Below, in pieces: positions 63,702 through 64,000 of a stretch of DNA of 64,000 bases (the stretch's first letter is position 1; every line of letters begins with the position of its first letter). This stretch comes from Candidatus Scybalocola faecipullorum (GTDB lineage Bacteria > Bacillota > Clostridia > Lachnospirales > Lachnospiraceae). The position numbers were made by a program, and so were the translations under genes. The stretch spans positions 1 through 64,000 of the forward strand of contig DVJY01000059.1 in NCBI GenBank assembly GCA_018716485.1, written 5' to 3'. Below the pieces are notes generated by a model. That model was not told where the DNA came from and searched no databases. It saw only the letters and a program-made list of their open reading frames with translations.

Positions 63702-64000
<299 letters not shown>

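Overview
The window is a contiguous piece of a low-to-mid GC, strictly anaerobic Bacillota chromosome, most likely class Clostridia near Lachnospiraceae/Anaerotignaceae. The evidence is a complete Rnf ferredoxin:NAD+ complex in the order C-D-G-E-A-B, a FabK-type fatty acid synthesis operon in the Streptococcus/Clostridia order, a CoA-transferase/crotonase/acyl-CoA dehydrogenase/Etf cluster, strong AGGAGG ribosome sites, TTGACA/TATAAT promoters, and a tRNA gene without encoded CCA. The species cannot be named from sequence alone. I saw no phage, transposase, CRISPR array or recognisable defence system: this is core and metabolic chromosome. The less ordinary content is regulatory DNA and dispersed GC-rich hairpin repeats.

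Layout. 1-2.1 kb: a folded inverted-repeat element, an M32 carboxypeptidase (minus strand) and an AT-rich gap. 2.1-4.6 kb: a solitary MsmX-type sugar ABC ATPase and a CdaR/PucR-type regulator, separated by a hairpin cluster between direct repeats. 4.7-10.7 kb: rnfCDGEAB and a YitT protein. 10.8-13.4 kb: an aspartate-type aminotransferase and asd. 13.6-18.2 kb: an ABC ATPase and a very large FtsX permease with a long coiled coil. 18.3-20.8 kb: an Ldh2-family dehydrogenase and malic enzyme behind an attenuator-like leader. 20.8-25.7 kb: a glycerol-3-phosphate module (FAD oxidoreductases, DUF1667 protein, GlpP antiterminator, glycerophosphodiesterase), with a terminator between the promoter and the first gene.

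25.7-36.9 kb: a small acidic membrane protein, a DUF554 protein, the FAS II/acetyl-CoA carboxylase operon acpP-fabK-fabD-fabG-fabF-accB-fabZ-accC-accD-accA with two FabT-like boxes, then a minus-strand aldose-epimerase-like gene and a small membrane protein. 37-44.5 kb: an RlmI-like methyltransferase, folate genes (folC, folE, an HD protein, folP, folBK), adenosine deaminase and pheA, tightly packed. 44.5-49.7 kb: a DUF815 AAA+ ATPase, Ppx/GppA phosphatase and Ppk1. 49.7-51 kb: two small membrane proteins. 51-57.5 kb: etfB-etfA, then convergent CoA-transferase/crotonase facing away from acyl-CoA dehydrogenase and a MarR regulator. 57.6-58 kb: repeat DNA and tRNA-Gly(GCC). 58-64 kb: two cell-wall/secreted cysteine peptidases, pyrC-pyrK-pyrD, a J-domain protein and the start of a DnaK-type chaperone cut by the window edge.

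The genes together describe an anaerobe that conserves energy by flavin/ferredoxin chemistry (Rnf, Etf/Acd), recycles glycerol phosphates, routes carbon through malate, and makes its own lipids, folate, aspartate-family amino acids, phenylalanine precursors and pyrimidines. Several units carry readable regulatory sites: a GlpP-type leader terminator, FabT-like palindromes, a 19-bp leader hairpin before the malate genes, and a 21-bp palindrome with a diverged copy between the crotonase and acyl-CoA dehydrogenase promoters.
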